NCBI GenBank assembly: GCA_046703825.1
Contig: JBJKSO010000033.1
Location: 1-41,064 of the forward strand
Direction of reading: 5' to 3'
DNA: 41,064 nucleotides
Source: JBJKSO01 sp046703825
GTDB taxonomy: Bacteria > Chloroflexota > Dormibacteria > Aeolococcales > Bog-877
In this document: piece by piece, positions 24,345-33,270 of the stretch
Layout: each line of letters begins with the position of its first letter
How positions within the stretch are numbered: position 1 is the first letter of the stretch
Made by a program: the position numbers and the translations under genes
Notes under the pieces: model-generated
Told to the model about the DNA's origin: nothing
Seen by the model: the letters and a program-made list of their open reading frames with translations, nothing else
Database searches by the model: none

Positions 24345-24741
24345 ATACCTGCTGCTCGTTCTCTTAAATCTTCCCTTTGCCCTGATCGGCATCCTCAACG
24401 CCATAGTGGGCCACCGGTTGGGAAGAATTCCGCGCAGCAGGATGTCCCTTCGGGTCACCTTCTGGCTACTCGTGGTCGCCGGACTCGCGCTCGCGGAACC
24501 TGTCTACTCCTTCTTGTTCTCCAACAACCTCACGCGCACAGAGCCTCTTAGCCTATTCGACGTCATCGAGATCACGGCGATCATCGGGCTCTTCCTGCTC
24601 TACAGCCGGCTACGCGCCAAGCACGACGCCTTGGACCGGAAGTTGCAGGATCTGCACCGTGAGCTAGTCATACGCCTGGCAGAGCCTCAGGAGCGCGAAA
24701 ATACCGCCGCCGCGCGCAATATACTCAATGCAACTAAATAG
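24337..24741 (+). CDS. DUF2304-like small membrane protein
   Basis: A 134-residue protein with three hydrophobic segments at about 4-22, 40-60 and 76-92, then a charged C-terminal helix (LRAKHDALDRKLQDLHREL) predicted to be coiled coil. This matches the DUF2304 pattern. Its start overlaps the end of the glycosyltransferase gene by eight bases, so the two are translationally coupled and probably act as a complex. The last 55 bases overlap, tail to tail, the convergent glycosyltransferase gene on the minus strand. Confidence 0.75.
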   Translation: MSRYLLLVLLNLPFALIGILNAIVGHRLGRIPRSRMSLRVTFWLLVVAGLALAEPVYSFLFSNNLTRTEPLSLFDVIEITAIIGLFLLYSRLRAKHDALDRKLQDLHRELVIRLAEPQERENTAAARNILNATK

Positions 24742-25757
24742 TTCGCAGCCGCGAGTAAGTTGACGTATTTCGTGGCTGGTGGAAAGACTAGCTGCCGAGA
24801 GTCCAAGACCGGATGCAAGCTTGCTAAGAACGCATGAGATGGGACCGTCCGCGTTGACTGTACCTCTCGGCGGGTCTTAAGTGCCCATGGAACTTTGCGA
24901 ATGGCCATCAGGGTAGCTTGTACTTTAAGCCTGAACCGGCGTTCACGCAAACTCACCAACCAAAGTCCCAGCTCGAACATAATTAGTTCCGGAAGCAGCG
25001 CTGCAATGACCGGCCCGGGCCACGTCCGCAGTATGTAAAGATACCGATTCCTCTCCAGGTACAGCCACTTGGTTGAACCCTTGATGAAGTGGTAGTCGTG
25101 CACGATACGGGCGCTTGGAACGATGCCTAATCGCATGCCTCGGAGGACTGCCCGAGAACTGAAGTCCGTATCTTCATAGTATAGGAAGTAATCGTCGCAT
25201 AGTCCACCCAGCTCCACCCAAACTGACCTGCGGACGACCATACAGGCGCCGGAAAGCGCAGTCACTGGGCCGGCCTTGTTGCAAGCATCAGCTGGTCGGG
25301 CGTAATCGCCGCACCAGGACAGACCCGACACGTGAATAACATTCCCGGCGGTGTTGACCGTCCCGTCCGGAAGGATCACCAAGCCCATGTAGGCTGCGTA
25401 AGGCGACCCTTCGCCGCCCCGTAGCATCTCCAAAAGGTTCGGAGCGGGAACGCTGTCCGGGTTCAGTAGGACAATGAGGTCAGCCTGTTCGTGCAGCGCA
25501 TCGACGCCTAGATTGCAGGCGGCAGCAAAGCCACGATTCTTCGTTCTAATGACTATATCAACCGCTGAGAGGCCGTTGCAAAGTTGAGCCGTTTCGTGGA
25601 GGTAATGATTGTCCACTACCACGAAGAGGTCGCCTGACTGCTTCTGAGGACTCAAGCACTCAATAACACCGCGTACGCCCTCCGCCGCATCGTACGCTAC
25701 TACAATTATCCCGAGCCTCTTTCCAGCCGATGGGGCCAGCCCCCGCGACCTCGCCAC
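24687..25757 (-). CDS. family 2 glycosyltransferase (rhamnosyltransferase-like)
   Basis: A GT-A fold enzyme resembling polysaccharide rhamnosyltransferases of the WbbL/RfbF type. It contains IIVVAYDAAEG, VVVDNHYL, the acceptor-binding NRGFAAACNLGVDAL, the LLNPDSVPA metal site, GACMVVRRSVW, and YFLYYEDTDFSSRAVL with the catalytic acidic residues. Two hydrophobic segments near 247-270 and near the C terminus suggest membrane association. Length is 356 residues. Codon use is less GC-biased than the flanking housekeeping genes. It is transcribed toward the DUF2304-like gene and divergent from the methyltransferase. Confidence 0.87.
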   Translation of the reverse strand: MARSRGLAPSAGKRLGIIVVAYDAAEGVRGVIECLSPQKQSGDLFVVVDNHYLHETAQLCNGLSAVDIVIRTKNRGFAAACNLGVDALHEQADLIVLLNPDSVPAPNLLEMLRGGEGSPYAAYMGLVILPDGTVNTAGNVIHVSGLSWCGDYARPADACNKAGPVTALSGACMVVRRSVWVELGGLCDDYFLYYEDTDFSSRAVLRGMRLGIVPSARIVHDYHFIKGSTKWLYLERNRYLYILRTWPGPVIAALLPELIMFELGLWLVSLRERRFRLKVQATLMAIRKVPWALKTRREVQSTRTVPSHAFLASLHPVLDSRQLVFPPATKYVNLLAAANYLVALSILRAAAVFSRS

Positions 25758-25982
25758 CCTCAGAGCCTAGCAGGCTTCACTCGTAATCTCAGCCAGCTCT
25801 AGTGGCACGCTAGCCCGGTTCTCCTTAGGGCGTTAGGCCCGCCCATCTTGCTTCTAACTTGGGCTTGGGCGTCGCGCTAGCGGCTCGGCGCTACCCAGCG
25901 GATCCGGTCGTCTGACCCCCACGATGGTGAAGGCGCACCCGGCCTCGAGGGACGGGCGCAAAGGCGAGTCGCTCCAACTACT

Positions 25983-26618
25983 ATGCTAATCATGTCGACC
26001 CCGCGCCGCACTGACGTCGATGACTACACTCGCCGGCTCGTCCGCTTGGAACAGGTCTGGTGGAAGAGGCTCATCGACGTCCAGGCCCCGTACCGGTGGA
26101 ACGTACGCCGCCTGTTCGGAGACCGGTTGGTCCTTGACGTTGGTTGCGGTCTCGGTCGCAATTTGGCGCACTTGGCCCCGCATGCAATAGGGGTCGACCA
26201 CAATTCGAGCTCCGTCCAAGTCTGCCGGGACCGCGGCCTGGTTGCGTTTCACACTGACGAATTCCCCAGCACCCAATATGCACAGCCTGGACGATTTGGC
26301 GGACTTCTGGCCGCTCACCTCGTCGAACACATGCCTACGGACCGTGCGGTCGAGGTGCTTAGTCAGTATCTACCGTACTTAGGACCGCGCGCTGTTGTTG
26401 TGTTCATTTGTCCGCAGGAGCGAGGCTATGCGAGCGACGAGAGTCACGTACGCTTTGTCGACATTGGTGGTCTCGTCGATTTGGCTCACCGTCTCGGTCT
26501 CGTCGTCAATCGCCAGATGTCCTTTCCACTACCTCGGTTTGCTGGTATTTGGTTCAGATACAACGAGTTCGTTCTGGCCGCCGAGACTCCGGCAGCTTTC
26601 CCGGCCAGTGGCGCTTAA
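25983..26618 (+). CDS. class I SAM-dependent methyltransferase
   Basis: A Rossmann-fold methyltransferase. Motif I is VLDVGCGLGRNLAHL, motif II IGVDHNSSSVQVCRD, and the motif IV-like region AAHLVEHMPTDRAVEVL. The order and the HLVEH motif resemble UbiG/Methyltransf_11 enzymes that modify sugars or lipid-linked intermediates. Length is 211 residues from ATG 25983; a second ATG at 25992 is also possible. Location inside the glycan cluster suggests methylation of a glycan or its end, as in chain-terminating methyltransferases, but the substrate is inferred. Confidence 0.82.
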   Translation: MLIMSTPRRTDVDDYTRRLVRLEQVWWKRLIDVQAPYRWNVRRLFGDRLVLDVGCGLGRNLAHLAPHAIGVDHNSSSVQVCRDRGLVAFHTDEFPSTQYAQPGRFGGLLAAHLVEHMPTDRAVEVLSQYLPYLGPRAVVVFICPQERGYASDESHVRFVDIGGLVDLAHRLGLVVNRQMSFPLPRFAGIWFRYNEFVLAAETPAAFPASGA

Positions 26619-26997
26619 TCGCACGTCCCCTTCCCGCAACCTACACGGACCTTGGGGCAGGAACCTCCACTCGACCTTCTGCTAGGTAAAGGCACTGCCT
26701 CATGTGGCTCGTAGGTGTTCAGCGCGCCGCCGCACGAGCTCCACCCACTTGCCCGCACGCACCGGCTCCTACTCGTGCCAGGCTTCACTCTGGAGGCTCA
26801 GCCCGCCCGCTCAGCTGTCATTGTTGATCGGAAGGCCAGCTCCTCCTTCTAGGATCGTTCACCGGTCCTTTACCCTTTCGTAACAAGCGTTCACCCCCTA
26901 TTCCACATTCCCCGCCTAGCTCTCTGCTATCCTGAGCAATGCTCGGTCGGCTGGGCAAGTGTAAACTAACGAACTCATCGCAGGGGTGCAGACACAG
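26619..26997. other. non-coding stretch before the first large secreted protein
   Basis: No convincing gene is present. The half nearest the secreted protein (about 26860-26985) is the promoter candidate: TATCCT at about 26928 could be a -10 element and is followed by an AT-richer leader. No strong terminator for the methyltransferase was found. Confidence 0.5.
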
Positions 26998-29895
26998 ATG
27001 CCGTTGCAGCGGAAGTGGACGCACTCCGCCCTCTACGTCGCACTATTGTGTTTGGCGGCACTAGTCACGTCGCTCACCCCGTCGACCGGCAAGCACTCGC
27101 CCACATTTCGGATGTCGAGCGGTAGTCAGCGGCCATTTGTGGCCGCGCGCGCGGCCGCCACCAGCCCCAGGCCATGCCTAGACATCCCGGTCAGTAGCGC
27201 ATTGGTGATTCCCCAGAGCTGCTGGCAAACCGGGCCAACGAGCCTGATAGTCGCTGGCGTTGCTCCGTCGAATCCGCAGTCAGGCGTCGTCGATGTCATC
27301 GAAGGGCAGTCAGAGGGCCTCTCCACGCTACCTGGGTCCGGCCCGCTCACGGTTGCCTTTGCCAACGGTACCGGGGCATGTATCGACGACACCCACGGTG
27401 CCCATTGGACAGTCAGCCTGCAGAACGGGGCGCTCAGGCCGACAACGGCCTCGGCCTGCGGCAAGTCTGCGGTGTCGGCCGCGGCCTCGCTATCCCGGCA
27501 CGGGACCCTTCCGTCCGTCCCTCAGTCCGCCGACCAAGTCGGTGCCCTAGTCGGACCACCCACCGATACGCCCTCGTACTACGAATACGATAGCTACGCC
27601 AACGGTCAATGCGGGCCTACGGCGACGAGCGGGTGCCCCATATACGTGCAAGGCTACAATACCTACACGCCGGCGTCCCAGGGTTTAGTAATACTTGATT
27701 TCGGTGCACCCTGCTACGTACCAGGCACGACTACTTATGGCGCGCAACTCTTCGGGGGAGACGTCTGCGTGACAGACGCTCAAGTCGGCGCGCTGGCGAG
27801 CCGGTGGGTGGCTGGCTACGAAGCTTCTCACGGTTCGTCCACAGCCCCGCTGACGCTTGCCATTGGCACAAGTAACAGCCTGACTGGAGTAGACCCAAAC
27901 TACGCACTCAACAACACTCAATTGGCCGCGTCGGGAGCCGCCTGGTACAGTCATGTGGTCGCTTCGCTGGCCAGCAGCGGTCTGCGCGCACCGATAACGC
28001 CGTGGGGAGCGAGCGACATCGAGGAGTCCTCCAGTGGCAACTGGTATGCGGCCTCCCCTACCCTCTCATGGGTGGGCGGGTATTCCGGGGCATCCAGCGC
28101 CCGCTACTCGTGCTCGCTGACCACCGTGGGCTTCTTGGCTGACTACGGAGACGATATTTTTGGAGGTACCGGAAGCGGCGATGGATGGACCGCCGCCGAT
28201 GTGTACCAAGCGGCATGGGGCACGCCTGCAGCGTGCGCGGACCCTGAAATCTACTATACGGGGATGGCCGGGGAGTGGGCCTCACTCAGCCAATGGGGCT
28301 CTCAGAGTAGCCCAAGTGGAGCTATTCAATTTACCGGGGTCATGGCTGAAGCAGTGTCCGGAAGCTACAGTCCTACACAGGCTTGGGAGTCCCTCCAGTC
28401 AGCCACATTACAGTCACCGAGCATCCCTACGTTGACTGACATTGGTACGGCGCTTCAAGGCAATGCACCACAAGTGGATGCCGTGAGCCCGTCCAGCGGC
28501 CCGGTGAACGGCGGCACCCAGGTCACTATCTCGGGAAGGAACCTCACCGGGGTAGTTGCGGTGTACTTTGGGTCGTCTCCCGCTCAGAGCTTTTCCGCGA
28601 ACAACGGAGTTGTCTCTGCCACCAGTCCATCTGGTTCCGCTGGCTTCGTTGATGTAACGGTTGAGACCTCATTTGGCACCAGCTCAGCCAGCGGTACCGA
28701 TGGCTTCGTCTTCACCGCATCCGCGGCCTACAATCCGATCACGCCAACCCGCATTGAAGACACCAGGCCAGGATCGGGGGAGCAAGGCAGTGGCGCTGCG
28801 CCAGGTCCCCAGGGCACGCTAGACGTGCCAGTAGCCGGAGTCAAGGGCATTCCGTCCAGCGGCGTGACCTCGGTACTCGTCAACCTGACCGTCACTGCCC
28901 CGACAGCTACAGGTTATGTGACAGCTATGCCAGCCGGGGTAGCTCTTCCACCAACATCGACCATCGACTACACACCGGGCGAAACTAAAGCCAACATGGT
29001 CGACGTGGCGCTGGGTCGCAACGGCGAGATCGCAATCTACAATCAATTCGGAACCACCCAGATCATCGTCGATGTTGAGGGCTGGTACACGTCCTCAGGG
29101 TCGTCGGGGGCTGGGGCTTTTGTGCCTGTTCCATCAAAGCGCATCGCTGATACTCGCGCCGGGAGCGGCTATCAGGACGCGGGACAGACCGTAGGTCCTG
29201 GACAGGCAGTTACTGTTCAGGTCGGAGGAGTCGGCGGCGTACCCCTGTCGGGCGCGTCATCGGTGGCGTTCAATCTTACCGAGACCGGTGCTACGCAGGT
29301 TAGCTATCTCGAGGCCTTTCCAACCGGAATCTCGCAGCCGACAGCTTCCAATCTGAACTTTGTGCCTGGTGTGACGTCGGCAAATGAAGTCGTGGTCCCA
29401 ATTGGCGCATCCGGGCAAGTTTCGATTTACAATGCATCTGGCAACGTAAATGTCATAGTCGATCTCGAGGGCTGGTTCACTACTGGGGCTTCCAGCGCGT
29501 CAGGTCAGGGTTATTTCACGGCGCTCGGACCGACCAGGGTTGCAGACACCAGGCCCAACAGCGGCCAAGCGTACGCGGGGATGACGCTTGCGCCATACGG
29601 TCAATTGACTGTGACTTTTGCGGGTGTTAATGGCCTCCCGGCGGCCGCCAATATCGTTGCCGCAGTTTGCAATGTGACGGTCACGGACACCACGATGCCA
29701 GGCTACCTTCAGGGATGGGCGGCTGGCACCTCTGATCCGGGGACGTCGATAGTCAACTGGAACACTGGTGAGACCAACGAGAACGCGGTCACGCTTCAGG
29801 TCAACAGCGCCGGGCAGGCCGTGTTTGAAAATGGCAGCGCCGGAACGGTCGACATTATTGTCGACGTGTCGGGCTGGTACGGCCCGTCGGCGTAA
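26998..29895 (+). CDS. large secreted surface protein with IPT/TIG domain and three C-terminal repeat modules
   Basis: The protein starts at ATG 26998, or GTG 26986 four codons earlier (numbering here is from 26986, 969 residues). A signal or anchor lies at about 10-30. Residues about 55-165 are a Cys-containing beta-rich region. Residues about 195-490 form an unrecognised Trp/Tyr-rich domain that may be an alpha/beta barrel (LVILDFGAPCY, LTLAIGTSNSL, IYYTGMAGEW). An IPT/TIG Ig-like domain is at 496-580. Three tandem modules at 582-702, 711-832 and 842-966 each begin RI/RVxDTR and end VDVEGWY-like. No sortase signal or second membrane span follows, so attachment would be non-covalent or via the N-terminus. 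Probable adhesin or cell-wall-acting protein next to a glycan cluster. Confidence 0.82.
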   Translation: MPLQRKWTHSALYVALLCLAALVTSLTPSTGKHSPTFRMSSGSQRPFVAARAAATSPRPCLDIPVSSALVIPQSCWQTGPTSLIVAGVAPSNPQSGVVDVIEGQSEGLSTLPGSGPLTVAFANGTGACIDDTHGAHWTVSLQNGALRPTTASACGKSAVSAAASLSRHGTLPSVPQSADQVGALVGPPTDTPSYYEYDSYANGQCGPTATSGCPIYVQGYNTYTPASQGLVILDFGAPCYVPGTTTYGAQLFGGDVCVTDAQVGALASRWVAGYEASHGSSTAPLTLAIGTSNSLTGVDPNYALNNTQLAASGAAWYSHVVASLASSGLRAPITPWGASDIEESSSGNWYAASPTLSWVGGYSGASSARYSCSLTTVGFLADYGDDIFGGTGSGDGWTAADVYQAAWGTPAACADPEIYYTGMAGEWASLSQWGSQSSPSGAIQFTGVMAEAVSGSYSPTQAWESLQSATLQSPSIPTLTDIGTALQGNAPQVDAVSPSSGPVNGGTQVTISGRNLTGVVAVYFGSSPAQSFSANNGVVSATSPSGSAGFVDVTVETSFGTSSASGTDGFVFTASAAYNPITPTRIEDTRPGSGEQGSGAAPGPQGTLDVPVAGVKGIPSSGVTSVLVNLTVTAPTATGYVTAMPAGVALPPTSTIDYTPGETKANMVDVALGRNGEIAIYNQFGTTQIIVDVEGWYTSSGSSGAGAFVPVPSKRIADTRAGSGYQDAGQTVGPGQAVTVQVGGVGGVPLSGASSVAFNLTETGATQVSYLEAFPTGISQPTASNLNFVPGVTSANEVVVPIGASGQVSIYNASGNVNVIVDLEGWFTTGASSASGQGYFTALGPTRVADTRPNSGQAYAGMTLAPYGQLTVTFAGVNGLPAAANIVAAVCNVTVTDTTMPGYLQGWAAGTSDPGTSIVNWNTGETNENAVTLQVNSAGQAVFENGSAGTVDIIVDVSGWYGPSA
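28729..29883 (+). repeat. three tandem ~122-residue protein modules (first secreted protein)
   Basis: Units are 28729-29091, 29116-29481 and 29509-29883, joined by Gly/Ser-rich linkers. Each follows the same order: R-I/V-x-DTR, a Gly-rich turn, a beta strand ending G-V/I-P, NLT or NVT, a P-x-G turn, and a final IIVDVEGWY-type strand. Divergence between units is high, so the duplication is old. None carries the cysteines found in the modules of the second protein. Confidence 0.85.
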
Positions 29896-30363
29896 GAATC
29901 AGCCGATCTCCGCGCCTGCCCGGCTATCCAGTGGCCAAGGCAGCCCAACCAAAACGGCCAAGAAGATCGGGGCGGCCCCCAGGACCCAGCGCCAACAGCA
30001 GGCTGGCCGAGAGCTGCTCCTGGCAATCGTGGCTTGTTCGTACGCTGTTGTCAGAGCCGACGCTGTCTCGGGTAGCCTCCACCACCGGGAGGTGCGACGG
30101 CGCTCGAGCAGACCATCCAGCGGCGGCCCTACCGGCCCCGGCACGGCGAGGAACCGGGGCCCAACCGGCTGGCTCTAAGCCGACAGCGCCCCTCCGTAAG
30201 CCACCCCTTGAGGGTCTAGCCATGCGCGCGGTCAAGCCCAGTCGGCCCTAGCTCCGGAGCAGCAAGGCGGGCAGATCGTTGACGATGCCCCTAGCCTCGG
30301 TAGTACCCTGCCTGCGGGCGCGAAAGGCCGAGGCCAGGTCGGCCGGCTTAGAGGGGAAGGGCC
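29896..30363. other. 468-base spacer between the two large secreted proteins
   Basis: No gene is well supported. On the minus strand 29899-30144 encodes 81 residues that include a hydrophobic stretch (WVLGAAPIFLAVLVGLPW), which could be a remnant of a membrane protein or chance. The last 60 bases hold the leader of the second secreted protein: GGCCGA (30326-30331) and TCGGCC (30339-30344) form an inverted repeat, and a purine-rich GAGGGGAAGGG ribosome site precedes the ATG. Confidence 0.5.
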
Positions 30364-33270
30364 ATGACGAAGAGCAAGCTCACATCGGGGCTTCTGCTCG
30401 CGTTCCTAATCGGGTTCGTTCTGGCACTTGTGCCCGCCACCAGCAGCGCGGCCACCGGTAAGGCCGTCGGTAACGGCAGACCGGCGTATATGCGCCCAGC
30501 TCGGACAGCATCGCCGAGGGGTCGGCCTCCCGCCGCGGGTCCCCGCACGCCTGCGCCTTCTCTCCCGGTGCTGTCCCCGGCGGGCGCGCAGGGAGCTAGT
30601 CATGCTGCGGCTCCACCCGCAGTACGCACCGTAGCTCCGGAGCTTCCGAGCCCTGCGGTTGAGAGTCCCAATTCAGCTGGAGTCCAGCAGGTGAGGTCAT
30701 TCATCGGCGATACAGCAGCGTCTCAGTGCGCAGCTGCTTCTGACCAGTGCCCCTTGCTGCCGCCCGACGCGAACTTGGCGGTCGGAGCAGGCTGGGTGGT
30801 AGAGGCGACCAACGATGCGCTGAACTACTGGCCGGTCTCGAGCCCCGGCCCCAGCCCGCAGGCGATGGTGGACCTCACCACGTTCGTGAACGATCCTAAT
30901 GAGCCGAATTACACAAACTTCGCTGACCCCAGGATAGTCTTCGACGCGCTAGCCGGGCGCTGGCTGCTCACGGTGCTGCTTTACGACAACTCGACGCCGA
31001 TGAACAGCGAGGTGGCTTTGGCGGCATCTGAGACCAGCGATCCCTCTGGCAACTGGTTCATCTACTACCTGCCGAGCGACCCCTACAGCAGCACCAGCCC
31101 AAACGACCTGCTCGCGGACCAACCCAAGGTTGGGTACTCCAGTGACGCTATCGAGGTGTCCTGGAACGGGTTCTCCGGAACTACTTTCGCGGGAGCTGTG
31201 CTCGATGCCCTACCGGCAGCTCCAACTTTCGCCGGTGCGACCTACCACTATGCCGTAGAACAATGGACTAGCAACCAGGCGGAAAACAGTCTGGTGCCCG
31301 CAGTGTCGATGACCCCCAGTTCCTATGCGTGGGCCAGTTATTCGGACGCTCCTGGGGCGTACGTCGGGGCCATCTACTTCTCGGGAACTCCCAGCGCGAC
31401 CAACTCCACGTTTGGAGCTGAGACCGACCTCACCACCAGTTCCTTCGCTGCACCGCCCGTCGCCGTTCAACCAGATCCCAACGCGTCGATCGCCACCAAC
31501 GACAACAGGCTTCTCAGCGCCGTCTGGGATGCCGGGGTGCTGTGGCTTGCGGGCAACGATGGCTGCTCGCCGTCTTCCTCTCTGGAGGCGTGCTTACGTG
31601 TCATCTCCATAGCCACGCCGCAAGACCCAAGCTCGGCGAACCCCACCTTGGGGCAGGACTACGACATCAGCGCCTCTGGCGCGGATTTGTACTTTCCGGC
31701 CCTGGCACTGGACGCTTCTGGCGACCTGACGCTCAGCTATACGGAGTCATCTTCCTCGCTGGACCCCAGCTCTGAGCTGTCGTTCATCCCAGCTGACGAG
31801 CTCTCGTCATCGACTCCTCCTTCAGCTATTACGTCAGTGACGGTATTCGCTGGCTCCAGCTCATACTTCCCGTCCTGCGGTACCGCCTGTGAGCAGGGAG
31901 GGGGTTATCGCTGGGGCGATTATTCAGGTGCTGCCACGAACCCGCAGACTCCCTCCCAGGTATGGGTCGTCTCGGAGTTAGCCCAAGCTCCTCCCACCAG
32001 CCCCAACACATGTCTGCTTTCATCTGGAGGATCTACTTCAGATACCGGCTGCTGGTCGACGGCTATCGGTGAGTACACGGCAGCGCTTCCATACACTCCG
32101 CTAGCTCCGAGTCGAATTTGCGATACGCGACCGACGGCGGTGACGCGAGCGCCGATCGATCAGTGCACGGGCCATACGCTGGGAACCGGCGGCAAGCTCA
32201 CAGTGCAGGTCGCCGGTCTCGGCGGCGTGCCGACGACCGGTGCCGCCGCCGTAGCACTCAACGTGACGGGTATCTCCCCAAGCGAGGGGACGTATCTGAC
32301 CGTGTACCCGTTTGGTGCTACGACTCCGCTCGCCTCGAACCTCAACCTGACGGCGGGGGAGGTGGTACCGAACCTGGTGGTGGCTACGTTGGGCCCCGGC
32401 GGGGCAATCACCATCTTCAATCAACAGGGGGCAACCAACGTCGCGGTAGACGTCGAGGGATACTACGGCCTTCCCACTCCTGCGGACGCCGGCGCCTACT
32501 TCAACCCGCTACCGCCTGCGCGGATCTGTGATACCCGCCCAACTTCGGAAACCGGCTCAGCCAGCGATCAGTGCACTGGTAAGACGCTCGGTGCAGGAGC
32601 GACTCTCCCGGTGGGTGTTTTCGGCCAAGGAGGGGTGCCCACAACTGCGACGGCCGTGGTGGTAAACGTGACGGTCACGAACACGACCGCGCCGTCCTAC
32701 CTAACAGTGTGGCCAGCCGGGGGGCAGCAGCCGGTTGCGTCTAATCTCAACTGGTTGGCAGGTGAGACTGTGCCCAATCGCGTGGTCGTGCCCCTCAGCA
32801 CCAGCGGTGGCATCGACGTCTTTAACTTTGCTGGCGACACCGACGTGATAATCGACGTGAATGGCTACTATTCGGCATCGACGGCGGGCACCTATATCCC
32901 GTTGAGCCCGGATCGGATCTGCGATACCCGCCCAACTTCGCAGACGGGAGCTGCCAGTGACCAGTGCACAGGCGCCTCGCTCGGTCCGGGGGGAACGCTC
33001 TCCGTGCAGGTCTCTGGTCTTGGCGGCGTGCCCTCTGGGGCGACCGCGCTCATAGCCAATGTCACGGTCACCGACACCGGATCCAGTTCATACCTGACGG
33101 TGTGGCCCGACGGCCTCACGCGGCCGACCGCCAGCGACCTCAATTGGCGCGCGGGGGCCACTACAGCAAATCTGGTAGTTGTTGAACTGTCATCGGCTGG
33201 GAAGATAGATGTGTACAACCTAGCTGGCACCGCCGATGTAATCATTGATGTGGAAGGTTACTTCGGGTAG
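30364..33270 (+). CDS. large secreted protein, probable beta-propeller, with three Cys-containing C-terminal modules
   Basis: Length is 968 residues with a Sec signal peptide at 1-30 (LLLAFLIGFVLALVPATSSAA, cleavage near ATSSAA). A Pro/Ala-rich linker (about 31-105) leads to a domain at about 110-575. Phrases such as NLAVGAGWVVEATNDALNYW, FADPRIVFDALAGRWLLTVL and ADQPKVGYSSDAIEVSWNGF recall secreted sialidase-like or propeller proteins of high-GC bacteria, but no catalytic set was identified. Three modules follow at 577-702, 711-837 and 843-968, each with RICDTRPT near its start, a second Cys in DQCTG 15-18 residues later, and a VDVEGYY-type end. It is clearly related to the first protein through the modules only. 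A strong ribosome site precedes the ATG. Confidence 0.83.
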   Translation: MTKSKLTSGLLLAFLIGFVLALVPATSSAATGKAVGNGRPAYMRPARTASPRGRPPAAGPRTPAPSLPVLSPAGAQGASHAAAPPAVRTVAPELPSPAVESPNSAGVQQVRSFIGDTAASQCAAASDQCPLLPPDANLAVGAGWVVEATNDALNYWPVSSPGPSPQAMVDLTTFVNDPNEPNYTNFADPRIVFDALAGRWLLTVLLYDNSTPMNSEVALAASETSDPSGNWFIYYLPSDPYSSTSPNDLLADQPKVGYSSDAIEVSWNGFSGTTFAGAVLDALPAAPTFAGATYHYAVEQWTSNQAENSLVPAVSMTPSSYAWASYSDAPGAYVGAIYFSGTPSATNSTFGAETDLTTSSFAAPPVAVQPDPNASIATNDNRLLSAVWDAGVLWLAGNDGCSPSSSLEACLRVISIATPQDPSSANPTLGQDYDISASGADLYFPALALDASGDLTLSYTESSSSLDPSSELSFIPADELSSSTPPSAITSVTVFAGSSSYFPSCGTACEQGGGYRWGDYSGAATNPQTPSQVWVVSELAQAPPTSPNTCLLSSGGSTSDTGCWSTAIGEYTAALPYTPLAPSRICDTRPTAVTRAPIDQCTGHTLGTGGKLTVQVAGLGGVPTTGAAAVALNVTGISPSEGTYLTVYPFGATTPLASNLNLTAGEVVPNLVVATLGPGGAITIFNQQGATNVAVDVEGYYGLPTPADAGAYFNPLPPARICDTRPTSETGSASDQCTGKTLGAGATLPVGVFGQGGVPTTATAVVVNVTVTNTTAPSYLTVWPAGGQQPVASNLNWLAGETVPNRVVVPLSTSGGIDVFNFAGDTDVIIDVNGYYSASTAGTYIPLSPDRICDTRPTSQTGAASDQCTGASLGPGGTLSVQVSGLGGVPSGATALIANVTVTDTGSSSYLTVWPDGLTRPTASDLNWRAGATTANLVVVELSSAGKIDVYNLAGTADVIIDVEGYFG
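32092..33267 (+). repeat. three tandem ~126-residue protein modules (second secreted protein)
   Basis: Units are 32092-32469, 32494-32874 and 32890-33267. The protein consensus runs RICDTRPT, DQCTG, LxxGGxLxVxVxGLGGVP, NVTVT, SYLTVWPxG, SNLNWxAGE, and a final VIIDVEGYY. The two Cys per unit are positioned to form a local disulfide. The last two units are the most alike, suggesting a later duplication of that pair. Confidence 0.88.

Noticed and set aside
86..30344. Several intergenic inverted repeats all with seven-base spacers (86, 19130, 21811, 30326)
   Set aside because: Arms differ in sequence and are mostly 6 bp; this number is expected by chance in about 5 kb of intergenic DNA, so no common regulon is claimed.
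30296..30350. Possible c-di-GMP-type riboswitch before the second secreted protein
   Set aside because: The GCGCGAAAGGCC stretch recalls riboswitch loops, but the conserved core and paired elements of the known classes cannot be lined up.
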